Below, piece after piece: positions 7,765 through 15,797 of a stretch of DNA of 50,945 nt. The DNA is from Acholeplasmatales bacterium (GTDB taxonomy: Bacteria > Bacillota_I > Bacilli_A > ML615J-28 > CAG-313), in the NCBI GenBank assembly GCA_003539625.1, contig DPOU01000026.1:1-50945 (forward strand). The letters are read 5' to 3'. The notes under the pieces are model-generated. The model was not told the DNA's origin. It searched no databases and was given only the letters and a program-made list of their open reading frames with translations. Position numbers and translations under genes: made by a program. Within the stretch, counting starts at the first letter, position 1. Each line of letters opens with the position of its first letter.

Positions 7765-8127
7765 ATGATCGTTAAAAAATCTAAGAAAATCGCACGCCAT
7801 GTTAGACACAATCGTGTAAGAGCAGTTGTTGAAGGCACAAGTGCTAGACCACGTCTTGCAGTATATCGTTCAAATAAACATATCTCTGCACAAATCATCG
7901 ATGATGAAAAACAAATTACTTTAGTTTCTGCATCTACATTCGAAAATGGAAGTAAATTTGAAAATGGTTCAAACGTTGAAGCAGCTAAACAAGTAGGTGC
8001 AACTGTTGCAAAACGTGCTCTTGAAGCAGGTGTTACAGAAGTTGTATTTGACCGTGGCGGTTTCTTATTCCATGGACGTGTAAAAGCATTAGCTGAAGCG
8101 GCTCGTGAAGCCGGACTTAAGTTTTAG
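7765..8127 (+). CDS. rplR: 50S ribosomal protein L18
   Basis: The 120-residue L18 has RPRLAVYRSNKHISAQIIDD and ends VKALAEAAREAGLKF, the typical 5S-rRNA-binding protein pattern. With L5 and 5S rRNA it builds the central protuberance. The ATG is 13 bases after AAAGGAGA, a longer spacing than its neighbours, but no better start exists in frame and the N terminus MIVKKSKKIARHVRHNRVR is normal for the family. Confidence 0.97.
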   Translation: MIVKKSKKIARHVRHNRVRAVVEGTSARPRLAVYRSNKHISAQIIDDEKQITLVSASTFENGSKFENGSNVEAAKQVGATVAKRALEAGVTEVVFDRGGFLFHGRVKALAEAAREAGLKF

Positions 8128-8138
8128 GAGGTATCTAC

Positions 8139-8657
8139 ATGAGTGAACAAGAAAAAGTTGTAGTAACTGCTCAACCAGAAGAAAAACAATATGATGAACG
8201 TGTTGTTGTTATCAACCGTGTAACTAAAGTTGTTAAAGGTGGTAGAAGATTCCGCTTTGCTGCATTAGTTGTTGTTGGTGATTACAATGGCCATGTAGGT
8301 TTTGGTAGTGGAAAAGCTCAAGAAGTTCCTGAAGCAATTAAGAAAGCTGTAGAAGACGCTAAGAAAAATATGATTGAAGTTCCTATCGTTGGAACAACTA
8401 TCCCTCATGAAATTACTGGTGTTCATGGTGCTGGTCAAGTATTCTTGAAACCTGCTCCTGCTGGTACTGGTATTATCGCTGGTGGACCTGTTCGTAACGT
8501 AGTAGAACTTGCAGGTATCAAAGATATCGTTTCTAAATCACAAGGTTCAAATACACCTATCAATATTGTACGTGCTACATTTAAAGGACTTGAAGCACTT
8601 CGTACAGTTGAACAAGTTGCAGAACTTCGTGGAAAAGATAAATCAGAGATTAAATAG
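8139..8657 (+). CDS. rpsE: 30S ribosomal protein S5
   Basis: The 172-residue S5 has the N-terminal double-stranded-RNA-binding-like domain (VVKGGRRFRFAALVVVGDYN, then GHVGFGSGKAQEVPEAIKKA) and the C-terminal part with PAPAGTGIIAGGPVRNV and GSNTPINIVRATF. S5 lies at the mRNA entry pore and affects decoding accuracy. A slightly acidic N-terminal arm of about 20 residues precedes the core, as in other Bacilli. The SD TAGGAGGT uses the rplR stop. Confidence 0.98.
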   Translation: MSEQEKVVVTAQPEEKQYDERVVVINRVTKVVKGGRRFRFAALVVVGDYNGHVGFGSGKAQEVPEAIKKAVEDAKKNMIEVPIVGTTIPHEITGVHGAGQVFLKPAPAGTGIIAGGPVRNVVELAGIKDIVSKSQGSNTPINIVRATFKGLEALRTVEQVAELRGKDKSEIK

Positions 8658-8671
8658 GATGGTGAACAAAT

Positions 8672-8854
8672 ATGGAAAAAACTGTAACAATTAAATTAGT
8701 TAAAAGTCCTATTACTCATCCAAAAAATCAAAGAGAAACTTTAAAAGCTCTAGGTTTATCAAAAATTGGTCAAACAGTTACAAAAGTTGATAATGCTGCT
8801 ATTCGTGGTATGATCAGAACAGTTTCTCATTTAGTAACTGTTGTTGAAGCATAG
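8672..8854 (+). CDS. rpmD: 50S ribosomal protein L30
   Basis: This 60-residue protein matches the short bacterial L30: an ITIKL-like first strand (VTIKLVKSPI), HPKNQRETLKALGLSKIGQTV and a final RGMIRTVSHLVTV segment. L30 is a small peripheral 50S protein, absent from some Mollicutes, so its presence here argues against a strongly reduced Mycoplasma-type genome. SD is the weak AGGATGG next to the rpsE stop. Confidence 0.97.
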   Translation: MEKTVTIKLVKSPITHPKNQRETLKALGLSKIGQTVTKVDNAAIRGMIRTVSHLVTVVEA

Positions 8855-8865
8855 GAGGCGCATTT

Positions 8866-9309
8866 ATGAATTTAAATGAATTAAAACCAGTTGCTGGTGC
8901 AAGACATGCTAAAAAGCGTGTAGGCCGTGGTATTGGTAGCGGCATGGGTAAAACTTCAACACGTGGTCATAAGGGTCAAAATGCTCGTAGTGGCGGTGGC
9001 GTAAGACCAGGTTATGAAGGTGGACAAACTCAATTATTTAAACGTTTACCAAAACGTGGTTTCACAAATGTAAATCATAAAGATTACGCTATTGTAAATC
9101 TTGGTGATATTAATGAAAAATTTGAAGTAGGCACAGTTGTAGATTTAGTTGCGCTAAAAGAAGCTGGCCTTGTTAAAAAAGAATATGAAGGAGTGAAAAT
9201 TTTAGGCAATGGTGAATTTAGCAAAGCTTTAACTGTTAAAGCTGCAAAATTCTCTAAAACTGCTGTTGAAAAAATCAACGCTGCTGGCGGAACAGTAGAG
9301 GTGGCTTAA
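8866..9309 (+). CDS. rplO: 50S ribosomal protein L15
   Basis: The 147-residue L15 begins NLNELKPVAGARHAKKRVGR, with the glycine-rich extension GSGMGKTSTRGHKGQNARSG threading into 23S rRNA and the FEGGQTQL-like box (YEGGQTQLFKRLPKRGF). It is a late-assembly 50S protein. It ends two bases before secY starts, so both are likely co-translated. Canonical length and order. Confidence 0.98.
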   Translation: MNLNELKPVAGARHAKKRVGRGIGSGMGKTSTRGHKGQNARSGGGVRPGYEGGQTQLFKRLPKRGFTNVNHKDYAIVNLGDINEKFEVGTVVDLVALKEAGLVKKEYEGVKILGNGEFSKALTVKAAKFSKTAVEKINAAGGTVEVA

Positions 9310-9310
9310 A

Positions 9311-10654
9311 ATGAAGAAGTTTTTCGGGAAGTATAAAAAATTAATAGGAATGATTCTATTTACAGCTCTTGGCCTATTGATATGGCAAATTGGGCTTAAT
9401 ATTCAATTTCCATTTGTTGGATCTAATTCATCAATAATCGATTTTGGATTCTTAGATGTATTCACTGGTGGAGGTTTATCTAGTTTGTCAATTTTATCAC
9501 TAGGTATTAGTCCATACATCACTGCATCAATCGTTGTTGAAATGTTACAATTGGATGTAGTCCCTCAATTCAAAGAATGGGCTGATGAAGGAGAAGAAGG
9601 CAGAGAAAAACTAAATCGTTGGACAAGATATATCGCATTATTTATTGCGTTTGTTCAAGCTTTAGCAACAATATTAGGATATAAGGCATATGAAAATAGT
9701 GGTTATGCATTTTTCTATAATCAAGGAAGCTTAAACGCATTTACGTATATATATATCGCTTTGGTTATCACTGCAGGTACAGCATTTACAATGTGGTTAG
9801 CTGATCAAATTACAATGCATGGTATTGGTAATGGTTCTTCAATGTTAATCACTGCAGGTATTTTAGTATCTTTACCAAAAATGTTAGTTGAATTAGGAAA
9901 ATACTTCTTAAGTAAAGATCCAAATGAAAATCCAAATTATTTAATTAAAGAAACATTAACAATTAAATGGCAAGGTATAGTATTATTTATAGTATTATTA
10001 CTTGTGTTCTTAGGTATCATTGTTGGTGTTGTTTGGATGGAAGGTTTACAAAGAAAGATTCCAGTTCAATATGCTAATCGCCCTTCTGGTTCAAAATTAG
10101 TTGGACAACAAGGTTCTGATATTCCAATTAAATTAAATTCTGCTTCAGTTATTCCAGTAATTTTCGCAAGTACATTATTATCATTACCAATGACAATATT
10201 ACAATTCGTTGCTGAAATATCTGGTAAAAACTCATTATTGAGTGACAATAGCTGGTGGAATATGATATTCAATTATACAAAACCAATTGGATTTGCAATT
10301 TACATTATTTTAATATTTGTATTTGCATTCTTCTATTCATTCTTACAAATCGATCCTGATAAGATGGCTGACAATCTTAAAAAGCAAAATGCTAATATCA
10401 TCGGTGTTAAACCTGGTGAAGCTACAGCCGTTAAAATTTCAACTATCTTATTCAAAGTTACTCTTTTAGGTGCTACATATTTAGCAGTTCTTGCATCTAT
10501 TCCAATTATTATTACTTGGATATTCCCTGCATTCTCTGGAACATCAATCACAATCGGTGGTACATCTATTATGATCGTTGTTGGTGTAGCATTAGAAACA
10601 GTAAAACAAATTAAAGCTGAAGGTCAATCTCAAGATTACCAAGGATTTATGTAA
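9311..10654 (+). CDS. secY: Protein translocase subunit SecY
   Basis: SecY is the ten-helix channel of the Sec translocon in the cytoplasmic membrane; with SecE and SecG (not in this window) it exports signal-peptide proteins and inserts membrane proteins. The 447-residue product has TM1 near residues 12-30, the ISPYITASIVVEMLQL stretch of TM2, the LADQITMHGIGNGSSM cytoplasmic loop and the pore-side RKIPVQYANR motif. The many lipoproteins encoded downstream would depend on it. It sits in its classic spc-operon place, two bases after rplO, with SD AGAGGTGG. Confidence 0.98.
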   Translation: MKKFFGKYKKLIGMILFTALGLLIWQIGLNIQFPFVGSNSSIIDFGFLDVFTGGGLSSLSILSLGISPYITASIVVEMLQLDVVPQFKEWADEGEEGREKLNRWTRYIALFIAFVQALATILGYKAYENSGYAFFYNQGSLNAFTYIYIALVITAGTAFTMWLADQITMHGIGNGSSMLITAGILVSLPKMLVELGKYFLSKDPNENPNYLIKETLTIKWQGIVLFIVLLLVFLGIIVGVVWMEGLQRKIPVQYANRPSGSKLVGQQGSDIPIKLNSASVIPVIFASTLLSLPMTILQFVAEISGKNSLLSDNSWWNMIFNYTKPIGFAIYIILIFVFAFFYSFLQIDPDKMADNLKKQNANIIGVKPGEATAVKISTILFKVTLLGATYLAVLASIPIIITWIFPAFSGTSITIGGTSIMIVVGVALETVKQIKAEGQSQDYQGFM

Positions 10655-10673
10655 AATAAGGTGAAAATAAATT

Positions 10674-11321
10674 ATGCATCTATTAATTATGGGTGCTCCT
10701 GGATCTGGCAAGGGGACATGTGCTGATTGCTTGAAAAAGCATTACAGCATCCCCCACATTTCCACTGGAGATATGTTTAGACAAGCAATAGCTGATAAAA
10801 CTCCAATTGGAGTTATAGCAAAAGAGTATATTGATCATGGGCATCTTGTTCCTGATGAAGTTACGAACGAAATTGTTCGTGAAAGATTAATGGAAGATGA
10901 TTGCAAAAAAGGATTCTTACTCGATGGTTTTCCAAGAAACATTGAACAAGCTAAAGCATTATCAAATATTCTAAAAGAACTTAATATTGAACTTGATGCA
11001 GCAATAAATCTTGTTATTGATGATGAAGTTATAAAACAAAGAATTGTTAATCGTCGTATTTGTACAAATTGTGGTAAAGGATATAATCTAATTTCATTAA
11101 ATCCTAAAGTTGCTGGAATTTGTGATGAATGCGGTTCACCTCTTTATCAAAGAGATGATGACACTGAACAAACAATTGAAAAACGATTAGCAGTTTACAA
11201 TAATCAAACAAAACCAATATTGGCGTATTACAAGGAACTTGGAATTTTAGTTTCAGTAAATAGTAATCAAAAAATTGATGAAGTCAATGCTGAAATTATT
11301 AAAAAATTGGAGGCAAAATGA
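10674..11321 (+). CDS. adk: Adenylate kinase
   Basis: Adk interconverts ATP + AMP and 2 ADP in the cytoplasm. The 215-residue enzyme has the P-loop GAPGSGKGT (residues 7-15), the AMP-site HISTGDMFRQ and the DGFPRN motif. Its long LID carries two Cys pairs (CTNC and CDEC), so it is the zinc-binding form common in Gram-positive bacteria. The TGA stop overlaps the map ATG (ATGA at 11318-11321). The weak site AAGGTGA lies upstream. Confidence 0.97.
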   Translation: MHLLIMGAPGSGKGTCADCLKKHYSIPHISTGDMFRQAIADKTPIGVIAKEYIDHGHLVPDEVTNEIVRERLMEDDCKKGFLLDGFPRNIEQAKALSNILKELNIELDAAINLVIDDEVIKQRIVNRRICTNCGKGYNLISLNPKVAGICDECGSPLYQRDDDTEQTIEKRLAVYNNQTKPILAYYKELGILVSVNSNQKIDEVNAEIIKKLEAK

Positions 11322-12079
11322 TAACTATAAAAAGTGATCGTGAAATTGCTTTAATGAGAGAAGCTGGAAACATTGCTATGCTTGCACATGAAGAAATAAG
11401 AAAAGCAATTAAACCAGGAGTTTCAACTAAAGAATTAGATAAAATAGCATATGATGTTATAACATCACATGGTGCTACACCATCATTTCTTAATTATAAT
11501 GGTTTCCCTGGTACAATATGTGCATCAATAAATGATACAGTAATTCATGGAATTCCAAGTGAACATCAAATTTTAAAAGATGGCGATATTATATCGATAG
11601 ATATTGGCGCTAAATATAAAGGCTATCATGGCGATTGTGCAAGAACATGGCCATGTGGTAATGTATCTAGCGATAAGTTAAAACTAATAGAAGTTACGGA
11701 ACAATCATTCTTTGAGGGGTTAAAGCATGCTCGTCCTGGGAATAGATTATCCGATATATCTCATGCAATTGAAATGTATGCAAGACAATATAACTATGGT
11801 GTTGTAAGAGATTTTACAGGTCATGGTGTTGGGTCTCAACTACATGAAGATCCTGCTGTTCCAAATTATGGACATGAAGGAGAAGGACCTATATTAAGAA
11901 AAGGTATGACACTTGCGATTGAACCAATGATAAACATGGGTACACATCGAGTAAAAATTTTGAAAGATGGTTGGACAACTGTTACTGCGGATCATAAGCC
12001 AAGCGCTCATTATGAGAATTCAATTGTCATTACTGATACCGGTTATGAAATTTTAACAAAAATAAAGGAGAACAATTAA
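11318..12079 (+). CDS. map: Type I methionine aminopeptidase
   Basis: This enzyme removes the initiator methionine from nascent proteins. The 253-residue type Ia protein keeps the pita-bread fold metal ligands: two Asp in SIDIGAKYKGYHGDCA, His in DFTGHGVGSQLHEDP, Glu in LAIEPMINMG and Glu in YENSIVIT. It overlaps adk by four bases and infA by one base, so adk-map-infA are probably translationally coupled. No N-terminal SH3-binding or zinc extension is present. Confidence 0.97.
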   Translation: MITIKSDREIALMREAGNIAMLAHEEIRKAIKPGVSTKELDKIAYDVITSHGATPSFLNYNGFPGTICASINDTVIHGIPSEHQILKDGDIISIDIGAKYKGYHGDCARTWPCGNVSSDKLKLIEVTEQSFFEGLKHARPGNRLSDISHAIEMYARQYNYGVVRDFTGHGVGSQLHEDPAVPNYGHEGEGPILRKGMTLAIEPMINMGTHRVKILKDGWTTVTADHKPSAHYENSIVITDTGYEILTKIKENN

Positions 12080-12300
12080 TGTCGAAAAATGATGTTTTCG
12101 AGATGGAAGGAACAGTCGTAGAAGTTTTGCCTAGTACAGTCTTTAAAGTAAAATTGACTGCAAACGGCCAAATTATAGTAGCCCACGTTTCTGGTAAAAT
12201 CCGTATGAATACGATTCGCATTTTACCAGGTGATAGAGTGACTGTTGAAATATCGCCATATGATTTAACACGTGGACGTATAACTTATAGACATAAATAA
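12079..12300 (+). CDS. infA: Translation initiation factor IF-1
   Basis: The 73-residue S1-type OB fold is IF-1, which blocks the 30S A site during initiation. Conserved segments are FEMEGTVVEVLPSTVFKV, the VSGKIRMNTIRILPGDRV loop and the closing SPYDLTRGRITYR. The ATG overlaps the last base of the map stop. A 37-base gap with AGGAGG then leads to rpmJ, as in most Bacillota. Confidence 0.97.
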   Translation: MSKNDVFEMEGTVVEVLPSTVFKVKLTANGQIIVAHVSGKIRMNTIRILPGDRVTVEISPYDLTRGRITYRHK

Positions 12301-12337
12301 GTTATATAAATAAACAAAAATACATAGGAGGTACACA

Positions 12338-12454
12338 ATGAAGGTTAGACCATCTGTAAAACCAATTTGTGATAAATGTAAAGTAATTAAAAGACATGGA
12401 CGTGTTATGGTAATCTGCTCAGCTTACCCAAAACACAAACAAAGACAAGGATAA
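12338..12454 (+). CDS. rpmJ: 50S ribosomal protein L36
   Basis: This 38-residue gene begins MKVRPSVKPICDKCKVIKRH and ends PKHKQRQG. Cys11, Cys14, Cys27 and His33 form the zinc ribbon of the Zn-binding (C+) L36. The spacing between Cys27 and the histidine is one residue longer than in the 37-residue Bacillus protein (CSAYPKH instead of CENPKH), a known variant. TAGGAGGT stands before the ATG. L36 binds 23S rRNA late in 50S assembly. Confidence 0.96.
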   Translation: MKVRPSVKPICDKCKVIKRHGRVMVICSAYPKHKQRQG

Positions 12455-12471
12455 TAGGAGGCTTATAAAAA

Positions 12472-12837
12472 ATGGCACGTATATCTGGTGTTGATATTCC
12501 TAGCAATAAACGCGTAGTAGTATCATTAACATATATTTATGGTATTGGCAGACCAACTTCAGAGGAAATTCTAAAAAATGCCAACGTTAGTGAAGATAAA
12601 AGAGTAAAAGATTTATCTGAAGCAGAACTTACTGCAATTCGTCAAGAAGTTGCTAAGTTCCATGTAGAAGGTGACTTACGTCGTGAAGTAGCAATGAACA
12701 TTAAGAGATTAATGGAAATTGGTAGTTATCGTGGCTTACGTCACAGAAGAGGCTTACCAGTTAGAGGACAAAGAACTAGAACAAATGCTCGTACTAGAAA
12801 AGGCCCTGCTAAGACTGTAGCTAATAAGAAGAAATAG
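12472..12837 (+). CDS. rpsM: 30S ribosomal protein S13
   Basis: The 121-residue S13 has the helix-two-turn-helix start GVDIPSNKRVVVSLTYIYGI and the basic tail GLRHRRGLPVRGQRTRTNAR that reaches the P-site tRNA. S13 is in the 30S head and forms bridges to L5. SD TAGGAGG at 12455-12461. Its TAG stop (12835-12837) is the front of the next ribosome site. Confidence 0.98.
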   Translation: MARISGVDIPSNKRVVVSLTYIYGIGRPTSEEILKNANVSEDKRVKDLSEAELTAIRQEVAKFHVEGDLRREVAMNIKRLMEIGSYRGLRHRRGLPVRGQRTRTNARTRKGPAKTVANKKK

Positions 12838-12851
12838 GAGGCGTGAATTAA

Positions 12852-13238
12852 ATGGCTAAAAAAGTAATTCGTAAACGTCGTGTTAGAAAGAATATACCTA
12901 GCGGTGTTGCACATATTCATTCTACCTTCAATAATACAATCGTAACAATCACTGACCCAGTAGGTAATGTTGTTTCTTGGAGCAGCGCTGGTGCAGTAGG
13001 ATTCAAAGGAAGCAAAAAATCTACTCCATTTGCAGCACAAATGGCTTCTGAAGCTGCTGGTAAAGCTGCAATTGAAAATGGTATGTCAAAAGTAGAAGTA
13101 ACAGTAAAAGGACCAGGTCCTGGTCGTGAAGCTGCTATTCGTTCATTACAAGTAGCTGGTCTTGAAATTGTTTCAATTCAAGATGTTACTCCAGTTCCAC
13201 ATAATGGATGCCGTCCTCCAAAGAGACCTCGTGGCTAA
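12852..13238 (+). CDS. rpsK: 30S ribosomal protein S11
   Basis: The 128-residue S11 contains GVAHIHSTFNNTIVTITDP, the VKGPGPGREAAIRSLQ stretch and the C-terminal VTPVPHNGCRPPKRPRG, all family signatures. It lies on the 30S platform near the E site and mRNA exit. A basic N-terminal arm (KKVIRKRRVRKN) is normal. A 60-base gap separates it from rpoA, where weak hairpins are possible but no terminator is seen. Confidence 0.98.
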   Translation: MAKKVIRKRRVRKNIPSGVAHIHSTFNNTIVTITDPVGNVVSWSSAGAVGFKGSKKSTPFAAQMASEAAGKAAIENGMSKVEVTVKGPGPGREAAIRSLQVAGLEIVSIQDVTPVPHNGCRPPKRPRG

Positions 13239-13298
13239 TAGATAGCCTATTATAAAGTGGTTAAACCCAACACAATTAATCGTTAGAGGGAGGATTAA

Positions 13299-14429
13299 AT
13301 GAGAAGAGTGGAATTTATTAAACCAGAATTAAAGATTAACGAAGATGTAACTAGCGTTAATGATAATTATTGTAAATTAAAATTATCACCTCTTGAAAGA
13401 GGTTATGGTATGACTATTGGTAATTCACTAAGAAGAGTATTGTTATCATCTCTTCCTGGTGCTGCCATTGTTGCAATCAACATTGAAGGTGTAGAACATG
13501 AGTTTTGTGCTGTTGATGGCATTCGTGAAGATGTTACAGAAATAATTTTAAACTTAAAGAAAATTGTTTTTACAATTAATGCAGAAAAGAATGAAACTGG
13601 TGACTTCGGTGATCAAGATCAAACTTATCGTTTAGAATTAATAACAAATTTACCAACTATTGAACAACAAAAAAAATCAGGAGTTGCTGATGAAGACCTT
13701 GTGTATTCAAAGGTAGTTAAAGCTTCTGATATCAACACTGCATCAACTGAAGATATAAAGGTTATCAATGGTGATCAAGAAATTTGTACCCTTTCTGCTG
13801 GTGGTTCATTAAAAATGGAATTATTTATTAGAAATGGCGTTGGGTATGTAAATGCTGATGAAAATAAAAGATTCTGTAAAGATGAAAAAGGCAATCGTAT
13901 TATTAACCGTCTTCCAATTGATTCAATCTTTACACCAGTCTTAAAATGTACTTATGAAGTTACAAAGACTCGTTATGGAGATAATTTCAATTGTGATCAA
14001 TTGATTCTTGAAGTTTGGACTAATGGTTCTATAAAAGCTACTAACGCTCTTTCTCTTGCATCTAAATTCTTAATTGAACATTTTGCTGTAATTCAAAATT
14101 TAAACAGCGAAATTGAACAAAGAAAGTATATGATGGAAAGTGAAGAAAAAGTTGTAGATAGCAAATTAGAAAAGAAGATTGAAGATTTAGACTTATCTGT
14201 TCGTTCTTATAACTGTTTGAAACGTGCTAATATAAATACAGTACGTGAATTAACACAAAAGACTGAAGAAGAAATGATGAAAGTTAGAAATCTTGGTCGC
14301 AAATCATTAAAAGAAGTAGTTCAAAAACTTCGTGAAATCGGTTTGGATCTTAAAAATAGTAGTACTTTATTTGATGATGATGACGATGCTGACTTCGATG
14401 ATGAAGATGGCAATGATTCAGAAGAATAA
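13299..14429 (+). CDS. rpoA: RNA polymerase alpha subunit, enlarged
   Basis: Alpha nucleates RNA polymerase assembly (N-terminal domain, residues 1-265) and reads UP elements and activators (C-terminal domain, about 295-352, with LDLSVRSYNCLKRANINTV and MMKVRNLGRKSLKEV). The 376-residue product is about 60 longer than the Bacillus protein. Roughly 29 extra residues lie in N-terminal subdomain 2 (about 95-135), a few more near 190-200, and there is a strongly acidic tail (353-376, DDDDDADFDDEDGNDSEE). The core motifs are intact, so it should be functional. SD GAGGGAGG is at 13286-13293. Confidence 0.98.
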   Translation: MRRVEFIKPELKINEDVTSVNDNYCKLKLSPLERGYGMTIGNSLRRVLLSSLPGAAIVAINIEGVEHEFCAVDGIREDVTEIILNLKKIVFTINAEKNETGDFGDQDQTYRLELITNLPTIEQQKKSGVADEDLVYSKVVKASDINTASTEDIKVINGDQEICTLSAGGSLKMELFIRNGVGYVNADENKRFCKDEKGNRIINRLPIDSIFTPVLKCTYEVTKTRYGDNFNCDQLILEVWTNGSIKATNALSLASKFLIEHFAVIQNLNSEIEQRKYMMESEEKVVDSKLEKKIEDLDLSVRSYNCLKRANINTVRELTQKTEEEMMKVRNLGRKSLKEVVQKLREIGLDLKNSSTLFDDDDDADFDDEDGNDSEE

Positions 14430-14466
14430 TCAAATACCAAATATTCTTTAGAAGGAGAAATAAAAT

Positions 14467-14832
14467 ATGGCATTAGGATATCGTACTTTAAGTCGTAAGA
14501 GCAACCAAAGAAAAGCCCTATTACGCGACTTAATTACAGATTTAATATTAAATGGTCGCATAGAAACAACTGTGTCAAAAGCAAAAGAATTAAAACGCCT
14601 TGCTGACAAGATGGTTACTCTTGGTAAAAAAGGTGATTTAGCTGCACGTAGACAAGCTGCTGAAATGATTCGTTTTGAAACTGATGACAAAGGTAACTAT
14701 GCACTACAAAAATTATTTAATGAAATCGCTCCAAAGTATGCTGAACGTAATGGTGGATATACAAGAGTTTTAAAACTTGGTCCTCGTCGTGGTGATGCTA
14801 CTGAAATGGCAATTATTGAATTTGTTGAATAA
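14467..14832 (+). CDS. rplQ: 50S ribosomal protein L17
   Basis: The 121-residue L17 shows YRTLSRKSNQRKALLRDL, GRIETTVSKAKELKRLADK and the final YTRVLKLGPRRGDATEMAIIE. It contacts the tunnel-exit region. It is the last gene of the 30-gene cluster; a strong terminator follows 18 bases after its stop. SD GAAGGAG at 14451-14457. Confidence 0.98.
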   Translation: MALGYRTLSRKSNQRKALLRDLITDLILNGRIETTVSKAKELKRLADKMVTLGKKGDLAARRQAAEMIRFETDDKGNYALQKLFNEIAPKYAERNGGYTRVLKLGPRRGDATEMAIIEFVE

Positions 14833-14850
14833 TTAAAATTTTGTATTTAA

Positions 14851-14883
14851 AAAAAGTCTCTCAAATTTTGAGGGACTTTTTTG
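14851..14883 (+). terminator. Terminator of the ribosomal protein operon
   Basis: A 15-bp inverted repeat (AAAAAGTCTCTCAAA with TTTGAGGGACTTTTT, one G-U pair) is followed by a T run. It lies right after rplQ and would end the 14.6-kb transcript. Confidence 0.9.
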
Positions 14884-14965
14884 TTACATGTATATTGTAA
14901 TAATGATAACTAAACTTTAAAAATAAGCAAATAAAAGCTTCCTATTTAATTTTAAAACATATGAT

Positions 14966-14993
14966 TTGATTTATAATCTAAAAATTGTATAAT
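14966..14993 (+). promoter_or_regulatory. Likely promoter of the site-2 protease gene
   Basis: TTGATT (14966-14971), a 16-nt spacer and TATAAT (14988-14993) resemble a sigma-A promoter. It would leave only about 11 nt of leader before the ATG at 15012. A second TATAAT at 14972-14977 has a poorer -35. Confidence 0.45.
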
Positions 14994-15011
14994 TTATATG
15001 AGGTAATAAAA

Positions 15012-15662
15012 ATGTTAGAAAACTTAACTGATTATATATATATTGTAGTAGCCGCATTATTTGCAATAATACTACATGAAATTGCACATGGCCTTGTTTC
15101 AACTTGGCTAGGTGACCCAACTCCAAAAAGGCAAGGAAGATTATCACTAAATCCCTTAAAACACTTGGATCCAATTGGTACTTTATGTTTAATATTTTTC
15201 CATGTAGGTTGGGCTAAACCCGTGGTAGTAAATCCTGATTATTACAAGAATAAAAAAAGAGGTATGGCACTAGTTGCTTTAGCTGGACCACTCATGAATT
15301 TTTTACTTGCTATATTTTCAATAATAATTATGGCTATATTTGTAAAAGTAAATGCTTATTCAAATGTACTAATAATAATTTATAATTTCTTATTGTATTT
15401 TTCAGTAATAAATTTAGGACTTGGTTTATTTAACTTAATACCAATTCCACCACTTGATGGCTCAAGAATTCTTGGTGCATTTTTAAAAGATGATACATAC
15501 GAACAATATATGAAATATGAAAGATATGGATTTATTATAATTGCAATTCTTCTAGCATTATCTTCACTTAGAGGGAATGGTACTTCTTTCATATCTGAAT
15601 TGGTAGATATAATATTTAATTTTATTTTCAGATTAGTTTTAAAAATATTTGGAGTATTGTAA
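15012..15662 (+). CDS. Site-2 protease family (M50) integral membrane protein
   Basis: This 216-residue membrane protein has the zinc site HEIAH at residues 22-26 inside the first long hydrophobic helix, the NPDYYKN loop at 75-81 and a later PPLDGSRIL segment supplying the third, Asp ligand. This is the pattern of the compact YwhC/Rip-type site-2 proteases, which cut substrates within the membrane. It has four or more hydrophobic segments and no PDZ domain. I prefer the ATG at 15012 behind GAGGT over an upstream TTG at 14985. It is a single-gene unit between the ribosomal and ECF operons; no anti-sigma substrate is nearby, so its target is unknown. Confidence 0.88.
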   Translation: MLENLTDYIYIVVAALFAIILHEIAHGLVSTWLGDPTPKRQGRLSLNPLKHLDPIGTLCLIFFHVGWAKPVVVNPDYYKNKKRGMALVALAGPLMNFLLAIFSIIIMAIFVKVNAYSNVLIIIYNFLLYFSVINLGLGLFNLIPIPPLDGSRILGAFLKDDTYEQYMKYERYGFIIIAILLALSSLRGNGTSFISELVDIIFNFIFRLVLKIFGVL

Positions 15663-15667
15663 AGCAG

Positions 15668-15714
15668 AATATAACTTTAGTTAAAGTCTAAAGTTATATT
15701 TTTGTTTGTTTTTT
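15668..15714 (+). terminator. Terminator after the site-2 protease gene
   Basis: A 13-bp perfect inverted repeat (AATATAACTTTAG / CTAAAGTTATATT, loop 15681-15687) is followed by a T-rich run to 15714. The stem is AT-rich, but the T tract is long. Confidence 0.75.
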
Positions 15715-15728
15715 ATAAACTCAAGTAT

Positions 15729-15757
15729 TTGCTAAAAAGAGCTAAAAGTGTTATAAT
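15729..15757 (+). promoter_or_regulatory. Promoter of ecfA1-ecfA2-ecfT-truA
   Basis: TTGCTA (15729-15734), a 17-nt spacer and TATAAT (15752-15757) preceded by TGT form an extended -10 promoter. The spacer ends AAAAGTGT. A TA dinucleotide run (to about 15772) follows in the leader. Confidence 0.7.
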
Positions 15758-15797
15758 ATATATATATATATAATAATTAAAGAAAAGAGGTGCAAGC

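Noticed and set aside
7557..7898. Minus-strand 113-codon frame opposite rplF/rplR
   Set aside because: Shadow of strongly conserved ribosomal genes, with no recognisable protein features.
13239..13298. Possible terminator or promoter between rpsK and rpoA
   Set aside because: Only short stems (AATAG/CTATT) and a weak -10-like sequence; the alpha operon normally reads through here.
15755..15772. TA dinucleotide run as an extra promoter or origin element
   Set aside because: A simple microsatellite in the ecfA1 leader; no DnaA boxes or partner elements are seen.
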